64,000 bases of DNA from positions 4,017 through 68,016 of the forward strand of contig JASGFF010000003.1 of NCBI GenBank assembly GCA_047605685.1, written 5' to 3'. How positions within the stretch are numbered: position 1 is the stretch's first letter; each line of letters starts with the position of its first letter. Of this stretch, positions 22,997 to 31,994 are shown piece by piece. This DNA is from JAUASV01 sp047605685 (lineage in GTDB: Bacteria; Actinomycetota; Actinomycetes; Actinomycetales; Microbacteriaceae). A program made the translations under genes and the position numbers. Under the pieces are notes generated by a model, which was not told the DNA's origin, did not search any database, and saw nothing but the letters and a program-made list of their open reading frames with translations.

Positions 22997-23884
22997 ATGA
23001 CTTCGCAGTCCCTGGCCCCGGAACGACCGCGCCGCCGCCGCTACACCGCCGATCAGATCCCCGTCTCCCGCGTGGTGGTGAGGATGCTCGTCGGCCTGCT
23101 CGTCGTCGCGATCTTCGTGGCCCCGTACGGGCTCATGTTGATCAGCTCGTTGAAATCGAAGAGTGCGATCCTCAAGGTGCCGCCGGTCTTCTGGCCGGAG
23201 GAGTGGCACTTGGACAACTACATCGCGATGTGGTCGACCCCGGAGACGCCCCTGGCACAGAACCTGATCTCGACGATCGTGATCGCCGGATGCGCGACCG
23301 CGCTCGTCCTGCTTGCGGCGGTGCCGGCGGCGTACTACACCGCACGGTTCCGCTTCCCCGGCCGGATCGCGTTTCTCTTCATCGTGATCGTGACCCAGAT
23401 GCTTCCCCCGGCGCTGCTCACCTCCGGCCTGTTCCGTGAGTTCCAGTCGTTCGGGCTGAACAACACCTGGACCGCGATGATCCTCGTGAACGCGGCGTTC
23501 AACCTGTCCTTCGCGGTGTGGATCCTGCACAGCTTCTTCGCCGCGGTGCCGCGAGAGATCGATGAGGCGGCGCAGATCGACGGCGCGGGCGTGCTCAGCG
23601 TGCTGTGGCGGATCAACCTTCCCCTGGTCTGGCCCGGGCTGGTCACCGCGGTGGTCTTCACCTTTGTGGCCTGCTGGAACGAGTTCGCGGCTTCGCTCGT
23701 GATCCTCTCCAGCGCCGGCAACCAGCCGCTCTCGGTCGCTCTGACCAAGTTCGTCGGCCAGTACGCCACCAGTTGGCACTACGTGTTCGGAGTCTCCATC
23801 ATCGCCATCGTCCCCGTCGTCGTCCTCTTCCTGCTCATCGAGAAACGGCTCGTCGGCGGGCTCACCGCGGGGAGCGTCAAGTGA
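22997..23884 (+). CDS. Sugar ABC transporter permease, MalG type
   Basis: A 295-residue permease with six helices, an N-terminal basic segment (RPRRRRY), and the EAA loop EIDEAAQIDGAGVLSVLWRINLP near residue 187. The C-terminal EKRLVGGLTAGSVK is characteristic of MalG-type subunits. GGGAGG lies upstream of ATG 22997. Its stop codon overlaps the GTG of the ROK regulator by four bases, so regulator and transporter are translated in a coupled way. Confidence 0.93.
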   Translation: MTSQSLAPERPRRRRYTADQIPVSRVVVRMLVGLLVVAIFVAPYGLMLISSLKSKSAILKVPPVFWPEEWHLDNYIAMWSTPETPLAQNLISTIVIAGCATALVLLAAVPAAYYTARFRFPGRIAFLFIVIVTQMLPPALLTSGLFREFQSFGLNNTWTAMILVNAAFNLSFAVWILHSFFAAVPREIDEAAQIDGAGVLSVLWRINLPLVWPGLVTAVVFTFVACWNEFAASLVILSSAGNQPLSVALTKFVGQYATSWHYVFGVSIIAIVPVVVLFLLIEKRLVGGLTAGSVK

Positions 23885-25056
23885 CCTCCTTCGAGATCCA
23901 GGGCCGATCGGGCGCGGCGGGCCGGCACGGTCGTCTGATGGGCCGGGCGCTGCGCCCCCAGTTCAAGGTTCTGCCCGAGGACGCGCGCGGGCACAACCGT
24001 GCCCTTGTGCTGCAGACGCTCTACCGAGAGCACTCACTCTCCCGCGCCGACATCGCTCGCCAGACCGGGTTGACTCGGGTGACGATCTCCGACCTGGTCG
24101 CCGAGCTCATCGGCGAGAGCCTGGTGATCGAGACCGGGCAGAGGGAAGAGGCCAGGCCGGGCAAGCCGGCGACCATGCTCGAGATCAGCCGTTCGGCGTT
24201 CCAGATCATCGGCATCGACCTCTCGCCGCACGACTCGTTCCGCGGCAGCGTGCTGGATATCGACGGGCGACTCGTCGAACGCCGGGAGGTGCCGCTCGAG
24301 GCCGCCACCGGGGCGAAGGTCACCGAACTGGTGATGGCCTTGATCGCGGAGCTCATCGCCAGCGCGACGCTGCCGATCCTCGGCATCGGCATCGGCTCGC
24401 CCGGCATCGTGGACCTCGACGGCGTCGTGCTCTCGGCCCCCAACCTCGGATGGATGGATGAGCCGCTCCAGCGCACGATCGAGGAGCGCTTCCAGGTTCC
24501 GGTGATCGTCGCGAACGACGCGAACGTGGCGACGCTCGCCGAGCACAGCTTCGGCTCGGGTCAGAGCGACATGCTCCTGGTCAAGGTCGGCCACGGTGTC
24601 GGCGCGGGCCTGGTCGTCGACGGCTCGACCGTGCACGGCAGTCGTTTCGCCGCCGGGGAGATCGGCCACGTGGTGGTGGGCACCGACGGCGGCCCGGCGT
24701 GCGCCTGCGGCAAGCACGGCTGCCTCGAGGCGTGGGTCGCCGCGCCGCGGCTCGAGGCGGCACTCGCCGACGCGTCGACGGCCGAGGCCTCAGCGGTGCT
24801 CCGGAAGGCGGGCGGACGGCTGGGCATCGCCCTGGCGCCGATCGTCGGCGCGCTCAACCTCGCGGAGATCGTGCTGAGCGGCCCGGTAGCGTTGCTGGGG
24901 GGCAGTTTCCTGCGAGCGACCGAGATGACGCTGCGCAAGCGCACCAGTGCCGAGTTCCACGGCCAGCTGACGGTGCGCCTGAGCATGCTCGGCGACGACA
25001 TCGTCATGCGGGGGGCGGCCGCTATCGTCCTGGCCTCCTGTCTCGGGGTCTCCTGA
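23881..25056 (+). CDS. ROK-family transcriptional repressor (NagC/Mlc/XylR type)
   Basis: A 391-residue regulator. Residues about 40-95 are a winged helix (LQTLYREHSLSRADIARQTGLTR, VTISDLVAELIGESL). The rest is a ROK sugar-binding fold: GIGSPGIVD, NDANVATLAEHSFG and GEIGHVVVG followed by CACGKHGCLE, the zinc-binding cluster of ROK proteins. GTG 23881 overlaps the permease stop and has GGGAG upstream. It lies inside the operon it probably controls and should be released by GlcNAc or a phosphorylated amino sugar (inference). Matching operators are found upstream of this operon and of the DUF218 gene at 29.8 kb. Confidence 0.92.
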   Translation: MTSFEIQGRSGAAGRHGRLMGRALRPQFKVLPEDARGHNRALVLQTLYREHSLSRADIARQTGLTRVTISDLVAELIGESLVIETGQREEARPGKPATMLEISRSAFQIIGIDLSPHDSFRGSVLDIDGRLVERREVPLEAATGAKVTELVMALIAELIASATLPILGIGIGSPGIVDLDGVVLSAPNLGWMDEPLQRTIEERFQVPVIVANDANVATLAEHSFGSGQSDMLLVKVGHGVGAGLVVDGSTVHGSRFAAGEIGHVVVGTDGGPACACGKHGCLEAWVAAPRLEAALADASTAEASAVLRKAGGRLGIALAPIVGALNLAEIVLSGPVALLGGSFLRATEMTLRKRTSAEFHGQLTVRLSMLGDDIVMRGAAAIVLASCLGVS

Positions 25057-25133
25057 GCGGCCGCGTCAGCATTCGTTCGGGGGGCACGACCGGACCGCGA
25101 GCTCCGCGGGATCGGTGGAAATAGGAGAGCGTT

Positions 25134-26048
25134 GTGAGAATCGGAATAGACATCGGCGGCAGCAAGACCGAGGCGGTCGTCGTCGACGTCGACGGCAGCA
25201 TCTCGGCACGTGCACGTCTGGTGACCTGCGCCGGCGCCGCAGGAGTCATCGGCAGTGCTCGTGCCGCCATCCTGGCGATGTCGGAGCAGTCGGGGGTGCC
25301 GGTCGAGCAGTTCGCCTCGATCGGGATCGGCATCCCCGGTGCCGTCGACTCCGCAACGGGGGTGGTGTCGCATGCCCGCAACCTCGGGGTATCGCGACTG
25401 GAGCTGGCCGCCCACCTGGGCGACATCACCCCCGCACCGATCCGCGTCGAGAACGACGTGAACGCCGCCGCGGTCGGGGCCTATCACCATCTCGGCGGCA
25501 GCGCGATCCATTCCCTCGGCTATCTCAACCTGGGCACCGGGCTCGCAGCCGGCATCGTGCTCGCGGGGGAGGTCTGGCGCGGCGCCTTCGGCACCGCCGG
25601 CGAGATCGGTCACATCATCATCGACCGCGCCGGTGGGGTCGACGAGACCGGACAACCGGCCGACCTGGAGATGGTCGCCTCGGGATCGGCGATCGCCCGA
25701 CAGTGGGGTTCCTCCGAGCCGAGTGCGACGATCGGGCTCTTCGACGCCGCAGACCGCGGTGACGAGCCGGCGCTGCGGATCGCGACCAGTCTCGTGAACG
25801 GCGTCGCGGACGCCGTCCGCATCCTCGTGCTGACCCTCGACATGCAGACCGTCGTGATCGGCGGTGGCCTCAGCCGCCTCGGACCGCGACTCATCGAGCC
25901 GGTGCGTCGGCGCTTCGCCGAATGGAACTCGGAATCCTCCTTCATCGACTCCCTCCGGCTGCAGGAACGGGTCGTTGTTCTCGAGTCGGAGGTGCCGGTC
26001 GCGGCGCTCGGCGCCGCGTACCTGGGAGGAACCGGGTGGCAGAGGTAG
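25134..26048 (+). CDS. ROK-family sugar kinase, likely N-acetylglucosamine kinase
   Basis: A 304-residue ROK kinase. The ATP-binding N-terminus is MRIGIDIGGSKTEAVVVD; the catalytic aspartate is in VENDVNAAAVGAY; GTGLAAGIVLAGEV and GEIGHIII follow. Unlike typical ROK kinases it lacks the Cys-x-Cys-Gly-x-x-Gly-Cys zinc cluster after GEIGH, where it reads DRAGGVDETGQPADLE. It starts at GTG 25134 with AGGAG upstream. Set between the GlcNAc-type regulator and nagB, it most likely phosphorylates imported GlcNAc to GlcNAc-6-phosphate, the substrate of NagA at 30 kb. Glucosamine or glucose kinase activity is the alternative. Confidence 0.87.
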   Translation: MRIGIDIGGSKTEAVVVDVDGSISARARLVTCAGAAGVIGSARAAILAMSEQSGVPVEQFASIGIGIPGAVDSATGVVSHARNLGVSRLELAAHLGDITPAPIRVENDVNAAAVGAYHHLGGSAIHSLGYLNLGTGLAAGIVLAGEVWRGAFGTAGEIGHIIIDRAGGVDETGQPADLEMVASGSAIARQWGSSEPSATIGLFDAADRGDEPALRIATSLVNGVADAVRILVLTLDMQTVVIGGGLSRLGPRLIEPVRRRFAEWNSESSFIDSLRLQERVVVLESEVPVAALGAAYLGGTGWQR

Positions 26049-26809
26049 TCATCGTCGACTCGGCGGAGTCGGGGGGCCGGCTCGCCGCGGAGGCGATCGC
26101 CGACCAGGTGTGTCGCAAGGCTGACACCGTTCTGGGCCTCGCCACCGGTTCGACGCCGCTGACGATCTGGGCGGCACTGCGCGAACTGCGACTGGACCTG
26201 TCGGCTGTGCGCGGATTCGCTCTCGACGAGTATGTCGGGTTGCCGTCCGAGCACCCGCAGAGCTATCGATCCGTGATCAGCCGCGAGGTGGTGGAGCCGC
26301 TCGGCCTCACCCCCGAGCTGGTGCGGGTGCCCGGCGACGACGCCGGAGCTCTTGAGAGCGCCGGTGAACGCTATGAGGCGGCGCTGGTGCTGGCCGGCGG
26401 CGTGGATCTGCAGGTCCTCGGCATCGGGGCGACCGGGCACATCGGTTTCAACGAGCCCGGTTCCTCGCTCGCCTCGTTGACCCGGGTCAAGACCCTCACC
26501 CGGAAGACCCGGAGCGACAACTCGCGTTTCTTCGACTCGATCGATGAGGTTCCGCGGCATTGCCTGACCCAGGGCCTCGGCACGATCCTGCGTGCCCGGC
26601 ACCTGGTGCTGCTGGCTTACGGCGAGGCCAAGGCGACCGCGGTCGCGGCCGCCCTCGAGGGTCCGGTCTCGGCCTCCACACCCGGCTCGGTGGTGCAGCT
26701 TCACCCTCACGTGAGCGTCATCCTCGATGAGGCGGCGGCGTCTCGGCTGCGATATGCCGACTACTACCGGGATGCCTGGGCCGGCCGATTCCCCTGGGAG
26801 CGCCTCTAA
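26036..26809 (+). CDS. nagB: Glucosamine-6-phosphate deaminase
   Basis: A 257-residue NagB that converts glucosamine-6-phosphate to fructose-6-phosphate and ammonia, the entry of amino sugars into glycolysis. LGLATGSTPLTIW binds phosphate, GFALDEYVGL holds the catalytic Asp (Asp64), and GIGATGHIGFNEPGSS contains the substrate loop. GTG 26036 overlaps the kinase gene by 13 bases, with GGGAGGAA as ribosome site. It is the last gene of the GlcNAc operon; a strong hairpin lies 114 bases downstream. nagA is encoded separately at 30.0-31.1 kb on the other strand. Confidence 0.95.
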   Translation: MAEVVIVDSAESGGRLAAEAIADQVCRKADTVLGLATGSTPLTIWAALRELRLDLSAVRGFALDEYVGLPSEHPQSYRSVISREVVEPLGLTPELVRVPGDDAGALESAGERYEAALVLAGGVDLQVLGIGATGHIGFNEPGSSLASLTRVKTLTRKTRSDNSRFFDSIDEVPRHCLTQGLGTILRARHLVLLAYGEAKATAVAAALEGPVSASTPGSVVQLHPHVSVILDEAAASRLRYADYYRDAWAGRFPWERL

Positions 26810-26922
26810 CTTCTTCGGGGGCTCCCATCGTTATCGGCCGCGGGGGTTGCTCGTGTTTGTCGCGGGCGTCTCGAAACGGTTCTCGCGCTCCATCGTCGCC
26901 GAGCCCACATGCTGGCAGACGG

Positions 26923-26957
26923 CTGTGGCCCGCCCGGCGTCGCCGGGCGGGCCACAG
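26923..26957. terminator. Bidirectional hairpin terminator
   Basis: CTGTGGCCCGCCCGGC (26923-26938) and its perfect 16-bp complement (26942-26957) enclose a 3-base loop. It lies nine bases from the stop of the minus-strand DUF218 gene and 114 bases beyond nagB, so it probably ends both transcripts. No long T-run is present. Confidence 0.8.
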
Positions 26958-26965
26958 TGGGGGAA

Positions 26966-29803
26966 CTACTTCTTGACCTTCACCTTCTTCGTCGGGCTCG
27001 TGCTCGCCGCGAGGTTCGTGGTCGTGACGAACTTGGCCACGACCTTGTGCTTGCCGGTGCTCGTGAACTTCGGCAGGGTCACGGTGATCTTGCCGTTCGA
27101 CGAGTAGTACTTGATCGCCACCGTCTTGACGAGCTTGCCGTCGATGTAGATCCGGACCTTGCCCTTGGCATGCACCGTGGTGCTCGGGACCTTCACCTTG
27201 ATCGTCGCCTTGAGCCGGGTCGACTTCACGTGGGCCTTGCTCGCAGAGAGTTTGACCGTGGTGCTGGTCGTCGCCTTGGTGATCTTCACGGTGGTGGTGC
27301 CCGTCGAGCTCGCGGTCGCGCTGTCGCCGGAATAGGCGACCGTGATCGCGTGCGTGCCCACGCTCAGCCGGTTGGAGAGCGCGATGGCGGCTGCGCCCGC
27401 CGAGAGCGCCTGCGTGGCGTAGGCGGTGCCGTCCACCGAGACGGTGACCGTTCCGGTGGGCGTCGCCGTGCCGCTGGAGGTCACCGTGACCGTCAGCGAC
27501 GGGGTCCTGCCGTAGCGGACCGACCCCACGCTGGCGGTGACGCTCGAGGCGCTGAGCGTTGTCGAGGTGTCCGTGTCGCCGGTGTCCGTGTCGCCGGTGC
27601 CCGTGTCGCCGGTGCCCGTGTCGCCGGTGCCCGTGTCGCCCGTGTCCGTGTCACCGGTGTCGCCCGTGTCCGTGTCGCCGGTGCTGTCATCGGTCACGGT
27701 GATGGTGAAGGTGGTGGTGGCGGTGATGTTGTTTTCGGGTTCGGTGTAGCTGACGGTGATGGTCTGTTCGCCGGTGGTGGTGGAGTCGAAGCCGGTGAGG
27801 ACCGCGTCGTCGGTGACGTCCTGGCTGTAGTCGCCGTCGTCGTAGATTGCGGTGACTGCGAGCCCGGTGCTGTCGAAGCTGTCGCCGAGGACGTAGCTCG
27901 TGGTCGTGGGGGCCGTCACCTCGAGGCTTGTCAGCTGGGAGAGCGTGGGGGCCGAGGAGGACAGTGCGCTGTACTTCGATGAGACGCCGAAGAGGCTGGC
28001 GACGTTGGAGCAGATCGTGGAGTTCTCCGAGCTGCTGGGGGCGTCGTAGTAGGCGTAGCTGTCGGTGTCGACGGCTGCGTTCTCGACCGGCTCGATGTAG
28101 TCGACGCTGTTGGTGTTGGCGTAGTCGAGGCTCGCGGCGGTGAACAGCACGGTGGCGCGGCGGATGTGGGAGGAGCTGGAGATGAGCGTGAAGCTCGTGA
28201 TGTCGTCCTGCGCGTAGAGGATGTCGATCGAGTTGGCCGCGTTCTGCTGGGTGTTGCTCGACTCGGTCTCGGTGAGGATGCGGTCCTCATCGACGCCCTG
28301 CTCGACGAGCCAGTCGTGCATGACCTCGCCCTCGGTGTAGCCGTTCTTCTCCGCGCCGCCGGCGACGAGGATCGTCGAGTCCGGGTAGGCGGTCGCGGCG
28401 GCGAGTGCGACCTGGAGGCGCTGGAGCATGATGCTCTGCATCGAGCCGTCAGAGGCCAGGGCGTAGCCGAGGACCACGAAGGCGTGCCCGGAGGTCGGCA
28501 GGTCGGTCGGGATCGTCTCGTTGATGGTCAGCGAGGTGTTCGCCGCGTCCCATGCGGTCACGAGGCTGCTCCAGGTGGCTCCGTCAGCGGTCGACTGTTC
28601 TGCGATCTCGGCGACCGTGCGGTTCAGGTCGGTCGTGTAGCCGTTCTTCTGGAAGTAGATCGCCCGCGCCTTCAACGTGTCGAGGTCGTACCTGCTGCCA
28701 ACGGTGATGGTGAAGGTGGTGGTGGCGGTGATGTTGTTTTCGGGTTCGGTGTAGCTGACGGTGATGGTCTGTTCGCCGGTGGTGGTGGAGTCGAAGCCGG
28801 TGAGGACCGCGTCGTCGGTGACGTCCTGGCTGTAGTCGCCGTCGTCGTAGATTGCGGTGACTGCGAGCCCGGTGCTGTCGAAGCTGTCGCCGAGGACGTA
28901 GCTCGTGGTCGTGGGGGCCGTCACCTCGAGGCTTGTCAGCTGGGAGAGCGTGGGGGCCGAGGAGGACAGTGCGCTGTACTTCGATGAGACGCCGAAGAGG
29001 CTGGCGACGTTGGAGCAGATCGTGGAGTTCTCCGAGCTGCTGGGGGCGTCGTAGTAGGCGTAGCTGTCGGTGTCGACGGCTGCGTTCTCGACCGGCTCGA
29101 TGTAGTCGACGCTGTTGGTGTTGGCGTAGTCGAGGCTCGCGGCGGTGAACAGCACGGTGGCGCGGCGGATGTGGGAGGAGCTGGAGATGAGCGTGAAGCT
29201 CGTGATGTCGTCCTGCGCGTAGAGGATGTCGATCGAGTTGGCCGCGTTCTGCTGGGTGTTGCTCGACTCGGTCTCGGTGAGGATGCGGTCCTCATCGACG
29301 CCCTGCTCGACGAGCCAGTCGTGCATGACCTCGCCCTCGGTGTAGCCGTTCTTCTCCGCGCCGCCGGCGACGAGGATCGTCGAGTCCGGGTAGGCGGTCG
29401 CGGCGGCGAGTGCGACCTGGAGGCGCTGGAGCATGATGCTCTGCATCGAGCCGTCAGAGGCCAGGGCGTAGCCGAGGACCACGAAGGCGTGCCCGGAGGT
29501 CGGCAGGTCGGTCGGGATCGTCTCGTTGATGGTCAGCGAGGTGTTCGCCGCGTCCCATGCGGTCACGAGGCTGCTCCAGGTGGCTCCGTCAGCGGTCGAC
29601 TGTTCTGCGATCTCGGCGACCGTGCGGTTCAGGTCGGTCGTGTAGCCGTTCTTCTGGAAGTAGATCGCCCGCGCCTTCAACGTGTCGAGGTCGTAGGTGG
29701 TCTCCGCGTGTGAGACAGAGGCGGGAATCAGCGCTCCGAAGAGCGCTAGCAGCGTGAGCAGCGCGATATAGAGGGGGCTTCTTCCCCGGGCGGTGACGAA
29801 CAT
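26966..29803 (-). CDS. Secreted protein with two identical DUF218 (YdcF/SanA)-Ig-like units
   Basis: A 945-residue exported protein. A signal peptide (YIALLTLLALFGALIPASVSHA) ends near residue 33. Residues about 36-370 form one unit: a DUF218 domain (HAFVVLGYALASDGSMQ, ILVAGGAEKNGYTEGEVM, LTETESSNTQQNAANSID) followed by an Ig-like Big_3 domain. Residues about 371-705 repeat that unit exactly. A (Asp-Thr-Gly)-rich linker and two Ig-like domains follow, ending in a basic KKVKVKK tail. DUF218 proteins act at the cell envelope, with unclear chemistry. A 19-bp palindrome like those before the GlcNAc operon lies 32 bases upstream of the start, suggesting ROK control and a role in amino-sugar or wall metabolism (inference). 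Confidence 0.85.
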   Translation of the reverse strand: MFVTARGRSPLYIALLTLLALFGALIPASVSHAETTYDLDTLKARAIYFQKNGYTTDLNRTVAEIAEQSTADGATWSSLVTAWDAANTSLTINETIPTDLPTSGHAFVVLGYALASDGSMQSIMLQRLQVALAAATAYPDSTILVAGGAEKNGYTEGEVMHDWLVEQGVDEDRILTETESSNTQQNAANSIDILYAQDDITSFTLISSSSHIRRATVLFTAASLDYANTNSVDYIEPVENAAVDTDSYAYYDAPSSSENSTICSNVASLFGVSSKYSALSSSAPTLSQLTSLEVTAPTTTSYVLGDSFDSTGLAVTAIYDDGDYSQDVTDDAVLTGFDSTTTGEQTITVSYTEPENNITATTTFTITVGSRYDLDTLKARAIYFQKNGYTTDLNRTVAEIAEQSTADGATWSSLVTAWDAANTSLTINETIPTDLPTSGHAFVVLGYALASDGSMQSIMLQRLQVALAAATAYPDSTILVAGGAEKNGYTEGEVMHDWLVEQGVDEDRILTETESSNTQQNAANSIDILYAQDDITSFTLISSSSHIRRATVLFTAASLDYANTNSVDYIEPVENAAVDTDSYAYYDAPSSSENSTICSNVASLFGVSSKYSALSSSAPTLSQLTSLEVTAPTTTSYVLGDSFDSTGLAVTAIYDDGDYSQDVTDDAVLTGFDSTTTGEQTITVSYTEPENNITATTTFTITVTDDSTGDTDTGDTGDTDTGDTGTGDTGTGDTGTGDTDTGDTDTSTTLSASSVTASVGSVRYGRTPSLTVTVTSSGTATPTGTVTVSVDGTAYATQALSAGAAAIALSNRLSVGTHAITVAYSGDSATASSTGTTTVKITKATTSTTVKLSASKAHVKSTRLKATIKVKVPSTTVHAKGKVRIYIDGKLVKTVAIKYYSSNGKITVTLPKFTSTGKHKVVAKFVTTTNLAASTSPTKKVKVKK
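27696..28690. repeat. 995-bp direct repeat, copy A
   Basis: This block is repeated at 28701-29695 with a period of 1005 bp (335 codons, so in frame). Every reading frame translates identically across both copies and no base difference was seen. Only a 10-bp junction separates them. This implies a very recent duplication or active gene conversion. Confidence 0.93.
28701..29695. repeat. 995-bp direct repeat, copy B
   Basis: Partner of 27696-28690. It encodes the first (N-terminal) DUF218-Ig unit of the secreted protein. Identity ends where the signal-peptide side (TTYDLDTL) begins. Confidence 0.93.
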
Positions 29804-29834
29804 GGTGTCTCCCGTGTCGAGTGGCTATGTCAAT

Positions 29835-29853
29835 GTTTGTAAGGTTTACAAAC
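29835..29853. promoter_or_regulatory. Perfect 19-bp palindrome, candidate ROK operator
   Basis: GTTTGTAAGGTTTACAAAC is an exact 8-3-8 inverted repeat located 32 bases upstream of the DUF218 start. It matches 15 of 19 positions of the site at 20578-20596 before the GlcNAc operon. The remaining 165 bases up to nagA hold an AT-richer promoter-like stretch and no further gene. Confidence 0.7.
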
Positions 29854-30018
29854 TTGGTCGAATCCAACGATATGCGGGCGACACGGCGAAATCGCACTCT
29901 GTAACACGTTCGTAATCCAGAGTTTGCGCCGCGGTCTCGAACGAACGGCCTTCGCCCCTACCATCGCGGTCCGAAACGATGTCCGGCCGGCACCTTGACC
30001 GGCCGCGGTACCGTCGCC

Positions 30019-31149
30019 TCAGCCGACCGCCGTCCCGGCGGCCCAGACTCCGCGCACCCGCCAGGTCGCGTCGAGGCGCACCGCGTCCGCGGCCCGGCCG
30101 GGGGCGAGCAGGCCGAGGTCGTCGCGGCCGATCGCCCGGGCCGGCACCGCCGTGAGCGCGGCGACCGCCGCGACCGGATCGACGCCGGCCGCGGTGATCG
30201 CCGTGCGCAGCGCGACGTCCTGGGTGAGCGTGGAGCCGGCGATCGTCGCGGTGCCGCGCAGCGTCGCGATGCCGTCGCGCACCGCGACGTTGAGGGGGCC
30301 GAGCCGGTAGTCGCCGTCGGCGGCACCGGCGGCCGCCATGGCATCGGTCACGAGCGCGATGCGGCCGGCGGATGCCGCGAACGCCATCCGGCCGACCCCG
30401 GGGTCCACGTGGTGGCCGTCGAGTATCAGCTCGAGCGCCGTCCGCTCGTCGTCGAACGCCGCGACGACGGGGCCCGGCTCCCGGTGGTGGATGCCGGGCA
30501 TGGCGTTGAAGGCGTGCGTGACCAGCCGGGCGCCGCGGTCGAAGGCCTGCCGTGTCGTGGCGTAGTCCGCCTCGGTGTGGCCCACCGCCACGGCGGCGCC
30601 GGCCTCGACGAACCGGGCGACGAGCCCCAGGCCGCCGGGCAGCTCCGGGGCGAGGGTCACCTGCACGAGGGCGCCGCGGGCCGCGTCGATCAGCCGGTCA
30701 GCGACATCCGGATCGGGCGCGAGCAGGGCGGTGGCGTCGTGGGCGCCGCGCCGCGCGTCTGCCAGGAACGGCCCCTCCAGGTGGGCGCCGAGGATGCCCG
30801 GCTCGGCGCGGCTCAGCCCGGCGATGACGTCGAGGGACGCCTCGAGCTCGGCCAGCCGGGCGGTGACCAGGCTCACCACCGAACGGGTGGTGCCGGCCGC
30901 GCGGTGCGGTGCGAGCCCCGCCACGATCGCGGCCGCGCCGTGCTCGAAGCAGGCGCCCGCCCCGCCGTGGCAGTGCAGGTCGATGAACCCGGGGGCGAGC
31001 CAGTCGCCGTCGAGCTCGACGACCGTCGTGGCCGGCGGCCGGGCGCCCGTGCCCGTGGCCCGGATCGTGCCCTCCTCCAGCAGCGCCCAGAAGTCGTCGA
31101 CGACGCCCGCCGCGTCGATCTTGCGGCCGCCGGCCAGCAGCGTGCTCAT
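30019..31149 (-). CDS. nagA: N-acetylglucosamine-6-phosphate deacetylase
   Basis: A 376-residue amidohydrolase that removes acetate from GlcNAc-6-phosphate, feeding NagB. Metal and catalytic motifs are DLHCHGGAGA, GAHLEGPFL (metal Glu), VGHTEAD and LVTHAFNAMPG (metal histidines), and LVTDAMAAAG (catalytic Asp). The substrate loop HREPG follows the His-rich segment. ATG 31149 overlaps the purU stop by four bases, so it is co-transcribed with purU rather than with nagB. The deacetylation step completes the GlcNAc pathway begun by the importer and kinase at 20.7-26.0 kb. Confidence 0.95.
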   Translation of the reverse strand: MSTLLAGGRKIDAAGVVDDFWALLEEGTIRATGTGARPPATTVVELDGDWLAPGFIDLHCHGGAGACFEHGAAAIVAGLAPHRAAGTTRSVVSLVTARLAELEASLDVIAGLSRAEPGILGAHLEGPFLADARRGAHDATALLAPDPDVADRLIDAARGALVQVTLAPELPGGLGLVARFVEAGAAVAVGHTEADYATTRQAFDRGARLVTHAFNAMPGIHHREPGPVVAAFDDERTALELILDGHHVDPGVGRMAFAASAGRIALVTDAMAAAGAADGDYRLGPLNVAVRDGIATLRGTATIAGSTLTQDVALRTAITAAGVDPVAAVAALTAVPARAIGRDDLGLLAPGRAADAVRLDATWRVRGVWAAGTAVG

Positions 31150-31994
31150 CGGAACACGATGGTCCGGTCGCCGTCGAGCAGCACCCGGTCCTCGCTGAAC
31201 CACTTCACCGCCTGGGTCAGGGTGCGGCTCTCCTCGTCCTGACCGATCGAGCGCAGCTGCTGCCAGGACTGCGAGTGGTCCACCCGCACCACGTTCTGCT
31301 CGATGATCGGCCCCTCGTCCAGGTCGCTCGTGACGAAGTGCGCCGTGGCGCCGATGAGCTTCACCCCGCGCGCGTGCGCCTGCCGGTACGGGTTCGCGCC
31401 CTTGAAGCCGGGCAGGAACGAGTGGTGGATGTTGATGGCCCGGCCCTCGAGCGCCGCGCACAGCCCGGGGGAGAGGATCTGCATGTAGCGGGCGAGCACC
31501 ACGAGCTCGACGCGCTCCGCCTCCACCACCTCGAGCACCCGGCGTTCGAAGGCCTCCCGGTCGCCGGCGTCCGCGATCGGGCGGTGCTCGAAGGGCACGT
31601 CGTAGAACGCGGCGAGCGAGCCGAGCGTCTCGTGGTTCGACAGCACGAGCGGCACGTCGATGGCGAGCTGGCCGGCCCGCTGCCGGTAGAGCAGGTCGTT
31701 GAGACAGTGCCCCGCCGTCGAGACGAGCACGAGCGTGCGCAGCGGACGGCCCACCTCGTCGAGGCTCACCGTCATGCCGTAGCGGGACGCCACCGGCCGC
31801 AGCTCGGCCTCGAAGGCGGCACGGGCGGCATCCGTCTGCACCTGCAGCCGCATGAAGAACGTGCCGCTCTCGGCGCTCGAGAACTGCTGCGACTCGGTGA
31901 TGTTGCCGCCGGCGCGCACGATCGCTCCGCTGATCGCGTGCACGATGCCCGGACGGTCCTCGCACACGAGCGTCAGGATCCAGTGCGAGGACAT
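31146..31994 (-). CDS. purU: Formyltetrahydrofolate deformylase
   Basis: A 282-residue PurU that hydrolyses 10-formyl-THF to formate and THF, balancing the one-carbon pool. The N-terminal ACT domain (LTLVCEDRPGIVHAISGAI) binds regulators such as glycine or methionine in this family. The formyltransferase-like domain has HHSFLPGFKGANPYRQA, IGATAHFVTSDLDEGPII with the catalytic Asp, and VDHSQSWQQL. The start is set at ATG 31994; GTG 32003 is possible. It sits near glyA and folD and upstream of nagA, giving a compact one-carbon cluster. Confidence 0.95.
   Translation of the reverse strand: MSSHWILTLVCEDRPGIVHAISGAIVRAGGNITESQQFSSAESGTFFMRLQVQTDAARAAFEAELRPVASRYGMTVSLDEVGRPLRTLVLVSTAGHCLNDLLYRQRAGQLAIDVPLVLSNHETLGSLAAFYDVPFEHRPIADAGDREAFERRVLEVVEAERVELVVLARYMQILSPGLCAALEGRAINIHHSFLPGFKGANPYRQAHARGVKLIGATAHFVTSDLDEGPIIEQNVVRVDHSQSWQQLRSIGQDEESRTLTQAVKWFSEDRVLLDGDRTIVFR

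Noticed and set aside
27696..29695. Long direct repeats considered as a CRISPR or insertion element
   Set aside because: The repeat is a single in-frame protein-coding duplication with no spacers, terminal inverted repeats or transposase.
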